Source: a virus. From it: 22,240 nucleotides of DNA. The notes under the pieces are model-generated. The model had not been told where the DNA came from. It ran no database searches and saw only the letters and a program-made list of their open reading frames with translations. Position 1 is the first letter of the stretch; each line of letters starts with the position of its first letter. Where the stretch lies: IMG/VR virus record IMGVR_UViG_3300039159_000361, positions 1-22,240 of that record; one strand, 5' to 3'. A program made the position numbers and the translations under genes. This document shows positions 7,410-15,657 of the stretch, piece by piece.

Positions 7410-9329
7410 ATGCCGCTGATTCCCGAAGCAAACGTTGCCATCTCCGCGACCGCCGCCGCCCTCGCGGGAGGCACCGGCTATCACGTCGTGATCGCTCCGG
7501 TCAGCGTGAGCGCTGACATCACCCCGCGCCTCTTCCAAAACGGCACGGACATCCTCGCGCAGCACGCGTACGCCCCCGGCGTCGACTACGCGGCGCTATT
7601 CATCGAGGGCACGAAGAAGCCGGTCATATTCATCGGCGTCCCGATCGTGACCCCCGGCGTCGTCGGTCGTCAGAACGCGAGTGGCGTTCTCGGCACGTGC
7701 GTGATCTCCGCCGCCGCTGGTGGTGCCGGCGCGCTCGACGAGACCTCGGTGATCTTCGCGGTCACCAACCCCGGAACGATCGGGACCACCGGCATTCGCG
7801 GCACGCTATCGCTCGACGGTGGCATCACGGCGAAGGTCATCAGCCTCGGTACCGCGAACACGTACGTGATCCCCTACGTCGGCCTCACGCTCTCGTTCGG
7901 CGCCGGCACGCTGCTCCTCGGCGATCGCTACACGTTCTCGACGACCGCGCCCATGTGGGACAACGCCGGGCTCACCGCGGCGCGGCTCGCGCTCGTCGCG
8001 CAGCAGAAGCTCTCGCGGACGTGGATGGTCATCGGTGACCTTCCTGACGCGACGACGGCCGGATTCATCACGACGCAGGTGAACGCGTACGAGACCGCGA
8101 ACAAGCGGTTCGTCCTCGCGCGCGCGCAGGTCCGCGACCAGCTCCCGCTCGCCTCCAAGTCGCGCATCCCGAAGACGATGACCGGAGCGCCGAGCATCAC
8201 GTTCGGCGCGACGACCACGATCACCCGCGCGGCGGGGTCATTCCTGACGGATGGCTTCCTGGTCGGCGACGTCGTGGTGGTGGCCGGGTCGGTTTCGAAC
8301 AACGGATCGAGGGGCGCGATCACCGCGCTCACCGCGACGGTCATGACCTTCGCCTCCGGCATCGTCAACGAGGGTCCGATCGGCACCGTCACAATCGTCG
8401 GCTCCGAAGGCCTCGTGTTCACGACCACCACGGCGACCCGCTCGGTGGGCTCGTGGCTGACCGACGGCTTCCGCGTCGGCGACTCGGTCACGACCGCCGG
8501 CACCGCCTCGAACAACGGCACGAAGGTCGTCACGGCGCTCACCGCGACCGTGCTGACGTACGCGTCAGGAGGCGCCGCCGAGACCATCGGGTCCGCGCTC
8601 GTCACGATGACGAAGGGCGAAACGGTGGCCACCTACGTGGCTCTCATGGACGCCGCGTTCACGTCCGTCGACGCGCAGAAGCGGCTAAGCCTCGGCCTCG
8701 GTCGCCTCCGCAAGCTGAGCCCGATCACGGGCGCGGCGCCGCGGCGCCCGGTGCAGTGGGCGGCGTCGATCCGCGAGTACCAGAACGACGTTCACCGTCC
8801 GACGTGGACAAAGGAAGACGGGCCCCTCGACGGCTGGAGCGCGCTCGACGCGTCCGGCAACCTCGCCGAGTACGACGAGTACGTGAACGGCGGCGGCCTT
8901 GCGGCTCGCTTCACCGTCGCCCGCTCGTGGGGTAACGGGCCCAACGGCGCATTCATCGCTATGGATCTGACCCGCGAGGTCGAAGGCTCTACGCTTCAAT
9001 TCACGCACAACATGCAGGTAGCGAACGTCTTCTGCTCGATCGTCCAGCAGAAGACCGAGAATATCATCGGCAAAACGCCGGTGCTGAATGCGGACGGCAC
9101 CGCGACGAGCCAAGCGCTGCAGTTGCTTGAAGAGTCGGTAAACACCGACGTCAAGCAGGCGCTCATGAAGCAGTTCGTGCCCGGGCAAGGGCAGCGCGCG
9201 AGTCTCGCGGTTTGGCGCGCATCCACCGACGACGACCTACGCGGCGTCAACGCGACCCTCACCGGCGTCGGCGAGCTCCGCGTCAATGGAACGATCGTCC
9301 GCGTGAACACGCTGGTCGCAGTGAGCTGA
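7410..9329 (+). CDS. Contractile tail sheath protein (Mu gpL-like) with duplicated insert
   Basis: 639 aa, longer than Mu gpL (about 495). The N-terminus (MPLIPEANVAISATAAAL) and the C-terminal domain with VQWAASIREYQNDVHRPTW, LTREVEGSTLQFTHNMQVANVF and VARSWGNGPNGAFIAMDL fit sheath proteins, which form the contracting outer tube. Residues 263-334 and 335-405 are two diverged copies of one module (about 72-residue period), each with a TDGFxVGDxVxxAGxxSNNG core and then TALTATVxTxASG. They sit inside the middle, surface-exposed domain. Another beta-rich stretch (about 95-170) also exceeds the core. SD GGAG lies before ATG 7410; the tube gene follows after 10 nt. Confidence 0.9.
   Translation: MPLIPEANVAISATAAALAGGTGYHVVIAPVSVSADITPRLFQNGTDILAQHAYAPGVDYAALFIEGTKKPVIFIGVPIVTPGVVGRQNASGVLGTCVISAAAGGAGALDETSVIFAVTNPGTIGTTGIRGTLSLDGGITAKVISLGTANTYVIPYVGLTLSFGAGTLLLGDRYTFSTTAPMWDNAGLTAARLALVAQQKLSRTWMVIGDLPDATTAGFITTQVNAYETANKRFVLARAQVRDQLPLASKSRIPKTMTGAPSITFGATTTITRAAGSFLTDGFLVGDVVVVAGSVSNNGSRGAITALTATVMTFASGIVNEGPIGTVTIVGSEGLVFTTTTATRSVGSWLTDGFRVGDSVTTAGTASNNGTKVVTALTATVLTYASGGAAETIGSALVTMTKGETVATYVALMDAAFTSVDAQKRLSLGLGRLRKLSPITGAAPRRPVQWAASIREYQNDVHRPTWTKEDGPLDGWSALDASGNLAEYDEYVNGGGLAARFTVARSWGNGPNGAFIAMDLTREVEGSTLQFTHNMQVANVFCSIVQQKTENIIGKTPVLNADGTATSQALQLLEESVNTDVKQALMKQFVPGQGQRASLAVWRASTDDDLRGVNATLTGVGELRVNGTIVRVNTLVAVS
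8196..8628 (+). repeat. Tandem domain duplication inside the sheath gene
   Basis: Two in-frame copies of a roughly 216-nt unit, 8196-8411 and 8412 to about 8628. Protein similarity between copies is high around the TDGF.VGD and SNNG motifs and the ALTATV motif, while DNA identity is only partial, so the duplication is not recent. The second copy lacks a few residues at its end. Confidence 0.8.
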
Positions 9330-9339
9330 GGAGCCTCCC

Positions 9340-9849
9340 ATGCCTGACAATTCTTCCGGATCGCTGAACATCCACGAGTGCTCCTGGGCCGATGGTGAGA
9401 TCACCATCCTGGCCCCCGGCGGCCCTACCGTTCCCATGCTCGATCTTGAGGCCTGGAAGTGGAGCCGCAAGAACGAGCGCGGCGAGTCGCGCGGCCTCTC
9501 CGGTCGCGTGAAGAAGCGCACCCGCGGCTCCTCCTCATGCGAGGCCTCGGCGACCGCGACCCGCGCCGGGTGGATGCTGATCCTCGAGACCATCGAGGAG
9601 ATCGCGCTCGCCCTCAACCGAACGCGCGACGACAAGGTCATCATCGGCGGGATCGACTTCGACGTAGTGATCCAGCACACGCCGCTTGGCGACTCCCGCA
9701 TATACGCGGTGAAGCTTTCGGGCTGCTCGCTCGACGGCGACTCGTCGGACATGAAGCAGGGGAACGAGGCCGACATGATCGAGCTGGTCCTCAACCCTAT
9801 GGAGATCTCGGTGAAGAGCGCCACGGGCAAGTGGCTGGTGTACGCGTGA
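9340..9849 (+). CDS. Tail tube protein (Mu gpM-like position)
   Basis: 169 aa. TGAGGAG at 9327-9333, overlapping the sheath stop, lies 6 nt before ATG 9340. The protein shows alternating strands: EITILAPGGPTVPMLDLEAWKW near the start, SGRVKKRTRGSSSCEASATAT in the middle, then ALNRTRDDKVIIGGIDFDVV and a final MIELVLNPMEISVKS strand. Size and position directly after the sheath and before the chaperone match the inner tube subunit of myoviruses. No lipobox or membrane segment. It stacks in hexameric rings inside the sheath (family knowledge). Assignment rests on gene order, size and strand pattern. Confidence 0.7.
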   Translation: MPDNSSGSLNIHECSWADGEITILAPGGPTVPMLDLEAWKWSRKNERGESRGLSGRVKKRTRGSSSCEASATATRAGWMLILETIEEIALALNRTRDDKVIIGGIDFDVVIQHTPLGDSRIYAVKLSGCSLDGDSSDMKQGNEADMIELVLNPMEISVKSATGKWLVYA

Positions 9850-10301
9850 GCGACACCACCAAGCACCTCACCGCCGACCAGCGGATCGCGGCCTCCGCGG
9901 CGCGCCGCGCCGAGCGCGCCGAGGCAGAGGCCGATGCTCGCAAGGAGCAATTCGCCGACGACCTCGAGGCCATCGAGGCCATCGAGGCGAAGCTCGGCGC
10001 GCGCGTTCGCTACAGCGCGCAGGTGTCGAACTTCGTGCCTGGTCTGCCTGTGATCGTCGGCGTGCGGCCACCGGAGCCGGCCGAGCACAAGCGGTTCGTC
10101 AAGATGGTGAACGCGAACGGCAACAACGCCGACGCGAAGATCGCCGCGGTCGCGCAGCTTGCGCAGCTCTGCTGGGTCTACCCCGAAGACAAGTTCACGC
10201 GCGATGCGATGGTCCAGGCGAACGCGGGCCTGATCTCAAGCGTCGGAAACTTCGCGTACTCGCTCGGGGATGTGGAGCTCAAGGACGAGGGAAAAGAGTA
10301 G
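9846..10301 (+). CDS. Tail assembly chaperone, unshifted product
   Basis: 151 aa from GTG 9846, overlapping the tube stop (GTGA). The N-terminal 45 residues are highly charged and helical (AERAEAEADARKEQFADD), followed by a compact domain with VGVRPPEPAEHKRFVKMVN and QLAQLCWVYPEDKFTRDAM, typical of phage tail-chaperone G-type proteins. These coat the tape measure before the tube polymerises round it. The final codons GGA AAA GAG TAG include the slippery site that sends a fraction of ribosomes into the -1 frame (see 9846-10456). The open frame starting upstream at 9459 is only a shadow of the tube gene. Confidence 0.8.
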   Translation: MSDTTKHLTADQRIAASAARRAERAEAEADARKEQFADDLEAIEAIEAKLGARVRYSAQVSNFVPGLPVIVGVRPPEPAEHKRFVKMVNANGNNADAKIAAVAQLAQLCWVYPEDKFTRDAMVQANAGLISSVGNFAYSLGDVELKDEGKE

Positions 10302-10456
10302 CCGCGCGGGCCGACCTCGCGCGGAAGTACCCGAGCGCCCTCGCAGACTGCCTGCTCGCGTTCCGTGATGCGAGCGACACCGGCGTAGACGCGCAGGCGG
10401 GCGCAAGGATTCAAGCGGAGTGGATGCTGTCTCAGATCGCTCAGACCAAGAGGTGA
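9846..10456 (+). CDS. Tail assembly chaperone, -1 frameshift fusion product
   Basis: Predicted 203 aa: 150 residues in the first frame up to AAA 10293-10295, then a shift back by one base, reading AGA GTA GCC from 10295 to TGA 10454-10456. The added 53 residues (RVAARADLARKYPSALADCL and onward to a QAEWMLSQIAQTKR end) form an amphipathic helical domain with no start codon or SD of its own at its beginning. The 159 nt between the first stop and the tape-measure start would otherwise be unexplained. This is the G/GT arrangement found in lambda and most long-tailed phages. The fusion is inferred from the signal at 10289-10324 and the open downstream frame. Confidence 0.82.
10289..10324 (+). promoter_or_regulatory. 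Programmed -1 ribosomal frameshift signal
   Basis: Slippery heptamer G_GGA_AAA at 10289-10295 in the correct phase. A 6-nt spacer containing the zero-frame TAG stop follows (10296-10301). Then comes a perfect 7-bp GC stem, CCGCGCG (10302-10308) with CGCGCGG (10318-10324), closing a 9-nt loop. All three elements are in ideal order and spacing. Lambda uses the near-identical G_GGA_AAG. Confidence 0.85.
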
Positions 10457-10460
10457 TGTC

Positions 10461-12284
10461 GTGTCGGACGGTTCGAGCTTCGAGATCGACCTAGGCGTGA
10501 AGGGCGGCGACGCCGCGGCATCCGCAGCGTCGGCGCTCGACACGCTCGCGTCAAAGCTCGAGTCCGCCGGCGCCGCCTCGACGGCGGCGTCCGCCGCGAT
10601 GGCCGCGGGTCAGGGGGCGTACGACGCGTCGGAGAAGGCAGCGCTTAGGGCGTCGGTGGCCCTCGAGAAGATCGGTCTCGCGGCGGCAGCGCAGACCGGC
10701 AAGGCGGCTGCTATCGCCGCCGAGTACGGGCTCTTCTCCCCGCAGGCCGCGAAGGCCTCCGAGAAACTCGCTGCGCTCACCGCCGCCCAAGCGAACGCCG
10801 CGACAAAGGCCGCGACGACAGCCGCCGCCATGAACGCAGAGGCCGCATCGCTCGACAAGCTCAGGGCTGCATCGAGCGCCGCTACGACAGCCGAGGAAAA
10901 GCTAGGCAAGGCCCACGACGACGCGAAGAAGAAGATCGCGGCGTCGGATAAGGCCTCGAAGGACTCGGCTGACGCGCAGGCGAAGAGCGTAGGAACGGCG
11001 GGCCTGCTCGAGGGCGCGTTCGCTAAGCTCGGCGGCCCGCTCGGCGACATCGGGCAGAAGGCGACCGGCGCGCTCGGCGCGTTCCTGAAGCTAGGGAAGG
11101 GCCTCGGCGATGCCGGGCCGTACGTGGCGCTCGCGGTAGTAGCCGTCGCTCTCGCGGCCGGCATCGCGGCGGCTGGCATCGCGGCGGCCGGCGCCACTCT
11201 CGCGATCCTGAAGCTCGGTGTCACCAACGGCGACACGGCGCGCACGGCGCGGCTGCTCGCCGAGGAGGCGAAGGGCGGCGCGGCCGGCCTCGCCGCCACC
11301 GCAAAGCTCGCGCTCTCGCTCGACAACCAGTCGAAGAAGCTGAAGGAGAACATCGGTAAGATCTTCTCCGTCGGCGCCGGCCCGCTCGAGCGTTTCCTTG
11401 AGGGCCTCGGGAAGATGGGCGCGCTCTTCGAGGAGGGCAGCGTCACCGCGAACGCGATCAAGGTCCTGTTCGGGTCGTTCTTCGACCCGATGCTCGACGG
11501 GATCACGAAGCTGATCCCTCGTTTCGTAACGATGTTCATCCAGTTCGAGATCTTGGTGATGAAAGCCATGATCGCGATCAAGCCTTGGGGCTCGACGATC
11601 CTGGACGTGGCCAAGGTCGTGGGCGTACTGGCCCTCGTCGTCGGTGTCGGCCTCGCCGTCGCGATCGGAGTTGTCGTTGCGGGGATCGCACTCATGGCGG
11701 TCGGCATCGGCATCGCGATCGCGCTCGTCACGGCCATCATCGCGGCCTTCGTGTACTTCGCTGTTGTGACGTACCAGGCTGGCGCGTCGCTGATCGACGG
11801 CATCGGCGCTGCGTTCGAGTGGCTGAAGGGTCTCTCGCTGTCTGAGATCGGAACGCAGCTGATCGACGGCCTGGTGGCCGGCCTGATGAGCGCCGGCCCG
11901 AAGGTGCTCAGCGCAATCACCGGCATCGCGAAGGGCGCAATCACGGCGGCCAAGACGGCGCTCGGCATCGCGAGCCCGTCCAAGGTCTTCGCCGAGATCG
12001 GCATGCACACCGCGGCCGGCATGGAGCAGGGCGTCGACGGCGGCGCGGATGCGGTCCAGGGTTCCATGGAGGCGATCGTCGAGCCCCCGGCGGTATCGGG
12101 CGGCGGCGGCGCTCCGGCGGCGAGCGCGGGCGCGTCGGGCGGCATCGCCGGCGGCGCGGGTGGCAACGTCTACAACATCACGATCAACGGCGCGAGCGGC
12201 GACGACGACTTCCTCAGCAAGCTGCGCGATGCATGCGCGCTGCTTTCGATTCAGTCGGGTGGGGGGGCGCCGGCCAATGGCTGA
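10461..12284 (+). CDS. Tail tape measure protein
   Basis: 607 aa from GTG 10461, with AAGAGGTGA just upstream, overlapping the stop of the frameshift product. Residues 1-190 are Ala-rich helix and coiled coil with many Lys/Glu. Hydrophobic segments lie at about 219-254 (VALAVVAVALAAGIAAAG) and about 386-440 (a long Val/Ala/Ile/Gly run), as in tape measures that insert in the host membrane. GIASPSKVFAEIGMHTAAGMEQG (about 490-515) is a signature-like tail-protein motif, and the C-terminus is Gly-rich with NVYNITINGASG. Using the family rule of about 0.15 nm per residue, the tail would be near 90 nm. The last bases overlap the next gene by 8 nt. Confidence 0.9.
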   Translation: MSDGSSFEIDLGVKGGDAAASAASALDTLASKLESAGAASTAASAAMAAGQGAYDASEKAALRASVALEKIGLAAAAQTGKAAAIAAEYGLFSPQAAKASEKLAALTAAQANAATKAATTAAAMNAEAASLDKLRAASSAATTAEEKLGKAHDDAKKKIAASDKASKDSADAQAKSVGTAGLLEGAFAKLGGPLGDIGQKATGALGAFLKLGKGLGDAGPYVALAVVAVALAAGIAAAGIAAAGATLAILKLGVTNGDTARTARLLAEEAKGGAAGLAATAKLALSLDNQSKKLKENIGKIFSVGAGPLERFLEGLGKMGALFEEGSVTANAIKVLFGSFFDPMLDGITKLIPRFVTMFIQFEILVMKAMIAIKPWGSTILDVAKVVGVLALVVGVGLAVAIGVVVAGIALMAVGIGIAIALVTAIIAAFVYFAVVTYQAGASLIDGIGAAFEWLKGLSLSEIGTQLIDGLVAGLMSAGPKVLSAITGIAKGAITAAKTALGIASPSKVFAEIGMHTAAGMEQGVDGGADAVQGSMEAIVEPPAVSGGGGAPAASAGASGGIAGGAGGNVYNITINGASGDDDFLSKLRDACALLSIQSGGGAPANG

Positions 12285-12804
12285 CCCGAACCCGCTCGAT
12301 AACGAGGAGCTCTACAACACGATCGAGCTCGACGGCGTGGAGTCGCCCGGCGTGGTCAAGCTCTCGGGACACGACCGAGAGATCGACTGGGACGTGAAGA
12401 TCGGCGCCGGCACCACCGGCGGCACGACCACGATGAAGGCGCAGAAGCTGGCCGACTTCACGGCCAGCTTCTTCCTCGCCGACCTCGACGACTTCAACGA
12501 CTGGCCGGCGTTCCAAACTGCGCTCGAGTCGAGCGTGAAGGGCAAGGGCAAGGGCCTCGACGTCTACCACCCGGACCTCGCGCGCAACGGCATCAAGTCG
12601 GTGGTGCTGAAGAAGATCGGCGGCGTCATCCACGACGGCAAGGGCGGGCAGACGATCGCCGTGCAGCTGCTCGAGTACCGCCCTCCGCAGCCGGCGAAGG
12701 TCACGCCCGCGGGCTCGGCGAAGAAGGGCCCCGACCCGGACGCCGCGGCGAAGGCGGAGCTCGCGGCTCTCACCAGCCAGTACCAGGCGACCCCATGGGG
12801 CTGA
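12277..12804 (+). CDS. Tail/baseplate protein after the tape measure
   Basis: 175 aa from ATG 12277, overlapping the tape measure stop. The open frame reaching 12049 lies inside the tape measure and is ignored. The protein has an acidic N-terminus (NEELYNTIELDGVESPG), a GTTGGTTTMKAQKLADFTASFFLAD segment, VYHPDLARNGIKSVVLKKIGG and a Lys/Ala-rich tail. I recall similar proteins after tape measures in other GC-rich phages. Mu has the far larger gpN (DNA-circularisation-type) here, so this may be a shorter substitute that starts the tube on the hub. The G7 run at 12261-12267 lies upstream where an SD would be. Function is inferred only from position. Confidence 0.6.
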   Translation: MADPNPLDNEELYNTIELDGVESPGVVKLSGHDREIDWDVKIGAGTTGGTTTMKAQKLADFTASFFLADLDDFNDWPAFQTALESSVKGKGKGLDVYHPDLARNGIKSVVLKKIGGVIHDGKGGQTIAVQLLEYRPPQPAKVTPAGSAKKGPDPDAAAKAELAALTSQYQATPWG

Positions 12805-14093
12805 GCCTCGCCACCCTCGCGGGCTTCCGCGTGACGGACGCGCACGTCACCATCCCGGCGTGGGGCTGCCCGTACGCCGAGGTCGTGATCGACGGCGAGC
12901 ACCCGCTTGCCGGGCGCGTCGATCTCGTGCTGGCCGATCTCGTGATGTCCTGCACCGTGCTCTCGGGCGGCCCCGCTCTCGGCCGGTCGATGTACCGGCT
13001 CGTCGGCGGCGCCGGCGGATGGGGCAAGACGATCAAGGGGAAGAACTACGTCGACGCCGCGGGCGTCGCGTTGTCGAAAGTGCTCGGCGATGCGGCCGCG
13101 GACGCTGGCGAGACGGTGGTCGTGGGCGCGGACGTGGACGTTGGCGTCGCATGGAACCGCCAGGCGGGGCCCGCGAGCACGCAGCTCAACCTCCTGGCCC
13201 CTCGCGCCTGGTACGTCGATGGGACGGGCACCACGCGCCTCGGAGCGCGGCCGGCTGGCCAGCTCGTCGGCCAGGTCACTCGCGTCACCCCGGCCGACCT
13301 CGCGCGGGGGAAGGTGGTCCTCGCGGCAGCCTCGATCGCCTCGATCCTGCCGGGCGTCGTCGTGGACGGAATCGTCGCGGTCGACGTCCTCCACGAGCTC
13401 ACGCCCAGCACCGGCCTCCGGTCGACCGTCTGGGGACGCCAGGCGCCCAGCACGCTCGACTCCCTGAGCGCGCTGCTCCGCCAGCTCGACCCGGACCGCG
13501 ACTACCGCGGCTTCACGGAGTACCGCGTCGACACGTTCGACGGCGACGCGATCAACGTCCAGCCGGTGCGCGTCTCCTCCGGGCACTCCTACCAGAAGAG
13601 CGTGCCGGTGTGGCCCGGCGTAGGTGGCGCCAAAACGAAGCCCGCGCTCGCCAGCCGGGTGCTCGTCGGATTCATCGAGGCGGACCCGTCGCGACCATTC
13701 ATCGGCCATTTCGAGGACAGCGCGAGCGCCACGAGCCTCTCGCTCGTGACCGATGGGATCGGCGCCGGAGGGCACGCAGTCACGCTCGAGCAGGTGATCA
13801 ACCTCTTCGTCAACTACACGGCGGTCCGCTACACGCTCGGCGACCTCGGCTCGACGTTCTCGCCCGTCTACGCCGCCGCGCCCCCAGCCACGTTGGCTTC
13901 GATGATCGTCGCGATGATCGCAGGGTGCACGACGCCCATTGCGCCGGGCCTGACGCCCGGCGGGCTGCTCGATGCGATCGGCCTGCCCGCCGCGGTCGAA
14001 GCTGCGCTGCTGCTCCAGGTGCCCGACCCGGCGAGCCTCGGCCTGCCGTCGCCCGTGATCCCTGGCCTCGCGAAGAAGGGGTTCCTCGTATGA
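12795..14093 (+). CDS. Baseplate hub protein with C-terminal spike-type OB fold
   Basis: 432 aa from ATG 12795, overlapping the previous stop by 10 nt. Residues 1-260 are beta-rich with the MYRLVGGAGGWGKTIKGKNY and VHELTPSTGLRSTVWGR-like pattern of hub proteins (Mu gpP / P2 gpD type). From about 270, GVGGAKTKPALASRVLVGFIEADPSRPFIGHFED is a gp5/VgrG-like OB-fold signature (VLVxFxExDPxRPxIxG). The end is Ala/Pro/Leu-rich and helical. Mu encodes hub (gpP) and spike (gp45) as separate genes; here one chain appears to carry both, and no separate spike gene follows. The overlap with the next gene is ATGA. Confidence 0.72.
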   Translation: MGLSLATLAGFRVTDAHVTIPAWGCPYAEVVIDGEHPLAGRVDLVLADLVMSCTVLSGGPALGRSMYRLVGGAGGWGKTIKGKNYVDAAGVALSKVLGDAAADAGETVVVGADVDVGVAWNRQAGPASTQLNLLAPRAWYVDGTGTTRLGARPAGQLVGQVTRVTPADLARGKVVLAAASIASILPGVVVDGIVAVDVLHELTPSTGLRSTVWGRQAPSTLDSLSALLRQLDPDRDYRGFTEYRVDTFDGDAINVQPVRVSSGHSYQKSVPVWPGVGGAKTKPALASRVLVGFIEADPSRPFIGHFEDSASATSLSLVTDGIGAGGHAVTLEQVINLFVNYTAVRYTLGDLGSTFSPVYAAAPPATLASMIVAMIAGCTTPIAPGLTPGGLLDAIGLPAAVEAALLLQVPDPASLGLPSPVIPGLAKKGFLV

Positions 14094-14494
14094 CGGCGGA
14101 TCTCGGACGAGACACCAGTTGCACGACGTCGCTCCGCACGGGGCGCTTCGTCACCGGTCCCCTGCTGGTGGCCGAGGCGATCTACCGCCGGCTCACCACT
14201 CCGCGCGGCATGCTCCGTGGGGGCGAGGAGGAGGCGAACTACGGCCTGGATCTGACCGAACTGATCGGCGAGACGAATCCGAAAAACGTGATCGCGTCCC
14301 TACCCGGCCGCATCCGCTCCGAGCTATCGAAGGACGAGCGGGTGCTCTCCGCCACCATCACCGTCGTCGCCACGCTCCTCGGCGTGAACACCGCGCTCGA
14401 GGTCGCCATCGCGGCCACCACGTCGGCCGGCCCCTTCACGCTCAAGCTCCTCGCCTCCGCGGTCACCGTCGAACTCCTGGGGATCACAACCTGA
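14090..14494 (+). CDS. Baseplate wedge protein, gp25/Mu gp46-like
   Basis: 134 aa from ATG 14090 (ATGA overlap). The long open frame upstream to 12860 is a shadow. The pattern GPLLVAEAIYRRLTTPRGMLRGGEEEANYGLDL (about 22-54) is the classic gp25-like segment (ALxxRLxTPRGxL). LPGRIRSELSKDERVLSATI and a final beta strand follow. This protein joins sheath, hub and wedge in contractile machines, being homologous to T4 gp25, P2 gpW and TssE. The usual EPR motif of gp25 proteins is not obvious. The stop overlaps the next ATG. Assignment is good from motif and order. Confidence 0.8.
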   Translation: MTADLGRDTSCTTSLRTGRFVTGPLLVAEAIYRRLTTPRGMLRGGEEEANYGLDLTELIGETNPKNVIASLPGRIRSELSKDERVLSATITVVATLLGVNTALEVAIAATTSAGPFTLKLLASAVTVELLGITT

Positions 14495-15657
14495 TGGCCA
14501 CCGTCTCTCTCGCGACCCTGCTCGTCCAGCAGACGAAGGCGCAGCTCTACACCTTCGCTCTTGGCATCGCGAACGCGGTCGGCCTGCCCGTGTCCTCGTG
14601 GCAGGCGGGCGACCCGACGCGCGCGCACTTCAACGTCGAAGCCGAGACGATGGCGACGCTCGAGGAGGTCATCGTCGGGTACATCCAGTCGGGGTTCCTC
14701 GACTTCGCCACCGGCATCTGGCTCACCATCCTGGCCGACCAGGTCTACGGGGTGACGGTTCCGCCGGCGACGTTCGCGACGACGGACGTCACGATCACGA
14801 ACCAGGGCGGCGCGTACTTTCCCTCGAACCCGCCCGGCTCTCTGACCTTCAAGTCGACGGTCTCGGGCAAGACGTTCACCAACACGACGGGCGGCGCGCT
14901 GGCCAGCGGCGTCGGTCAGACGCTCACCGTCACCGTCGTGGCCGACACGGCTGGATCTTCGAGCACCGCGGGCGTCGGCGAGATCAATGCCCTCGTCACG
15001 CCCCTAGGGTCCGCGACCTGCTCGAACGCCGTCGCGGCGGTAGGCACCGATCAACAGGACGACGCGACGACGCGCGCGCTCTGCCGCGCTTCGCTCGGGC
15101 CGCTGTCGCCGAACGGGCCCGCCCTCGCGTACGGCTTCGTCGCGCTCACGCCCTCGCTCACCGGAACGAGCGGCATCACTCGCCAGCGGACGTATCCTAA
15201 CAGCACGAACGGGCAGGTCGTCCAGTACCTCGCTGGCCCCGGTGGAGCGATCTCCGCCGCCGACCTCGCGCTCGCGCAGGCGGCGATCCTCAAGCTGGCC
15301 ACGCCGCTCTGCATCACGCCCATCCTCTCGTCGGCGGCGAACGTCCTGATCCCCCTCACCTACCAGCTCTGGGTCTACAAGAGCTCGAACAAGACCGAGT
15401 CGCAGATCGCCGCCGACATCGTGGCTGCGCTCACGAAGCTGCTCGCGGGCAAGCCGATCGGCGGCGACGTCATCGTCCCGGGTTCGCCGGGCGCGCTCTA
15501 CACGTCCGACGTGGAGACCGCGCTCAAGGCGGCCGTCCCTCAGGCCTTCCGCGTGATCATCGACAGCCCCGTCGGCGACACGGCGCTCGGCCAGGGCCAG
15601 GTTGCCGCGCTCGGCACCGTGCTCCGCACCATCACCTTCGTCCAGGATCCCACCTGA
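14494..15657 (+). CDS. Baseplate J-like wedge protein (Mu gp47 type)
   Basis: 387 aa from ATG 14494 (TGATG overlap). The N-terminal helix is followed by FLDFATGIWLTILADQVYGV (about 68-87), QGGAYFPSNPPGSLTFKS and a long strand-rich middle with GVGEINALVTPLGSATCSNA. Then come TTRALCRASLGPLSPNGPALAYGFVAL and the conserved-type ending GGDVIVPGSPGALYTSDVETAL. These are the landmarks of Baseplate_J/T4 gp6-like proteins, which build the dimeric wedge ring controlling sheath contraction. Length is near Mu gp47 (about 360). It shares one base with the next gene's ATG. Confident at family level. Confidence 0.85.
   Translation: MATVSLATLLVQQTKAQLYTFALGIANAVGLPVSSWQAGDPTRAHFNVEAETMATLEEVIVGYIQSGFLDFATGIWLTILADQVYGVTVPPATFATTDVTITNQGGAYFPSNPPGSLTFKSTVSGKTFTNTTGGALASGVGQTLTVTVVADTAGSSSTAGVGEINALVTPLGSATCSNAVAAVGTDQQDDATTRALCRASLGPLSPNGPALAYGFVALTPSLTGTSGITRQRTYPNSTNGQVVQYLAGPGGAISAADLALAQAAILKLATPLCITPILSSAANVLIPLTYQLWVYKSSNKTESQIAADIVAALTKLLAGKPIGGDVIVPGSPGALYTSDVETALKAAVPQAFRVIIDSPVGDTALGQGQVAALGTVLRTITFVQDPT

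Noticed and set aside
10610-12166. 518-aa minus-strand open frame
   Set aside because: Ala/Pro/Ser-rich low-complexity translation, fully antisense to a well-supported tape measure gene; a GC-rich shadow.
12564-13775. 403-aa minus-strand frame
   Set aside because: Antisense to the baseplate hub; Arg/Asp/His-rich without domain pattern.
12860-14494. 544-aa plus-strand frame ending with the gp25-like gene
   Set aside because: Only the part from ATG 14090 resembles a protein family; the upstream Arg-rich part is a shadow of the hub gene. The same applies to extended frames before 6403, 6801, 12277, 14494 and 19603.
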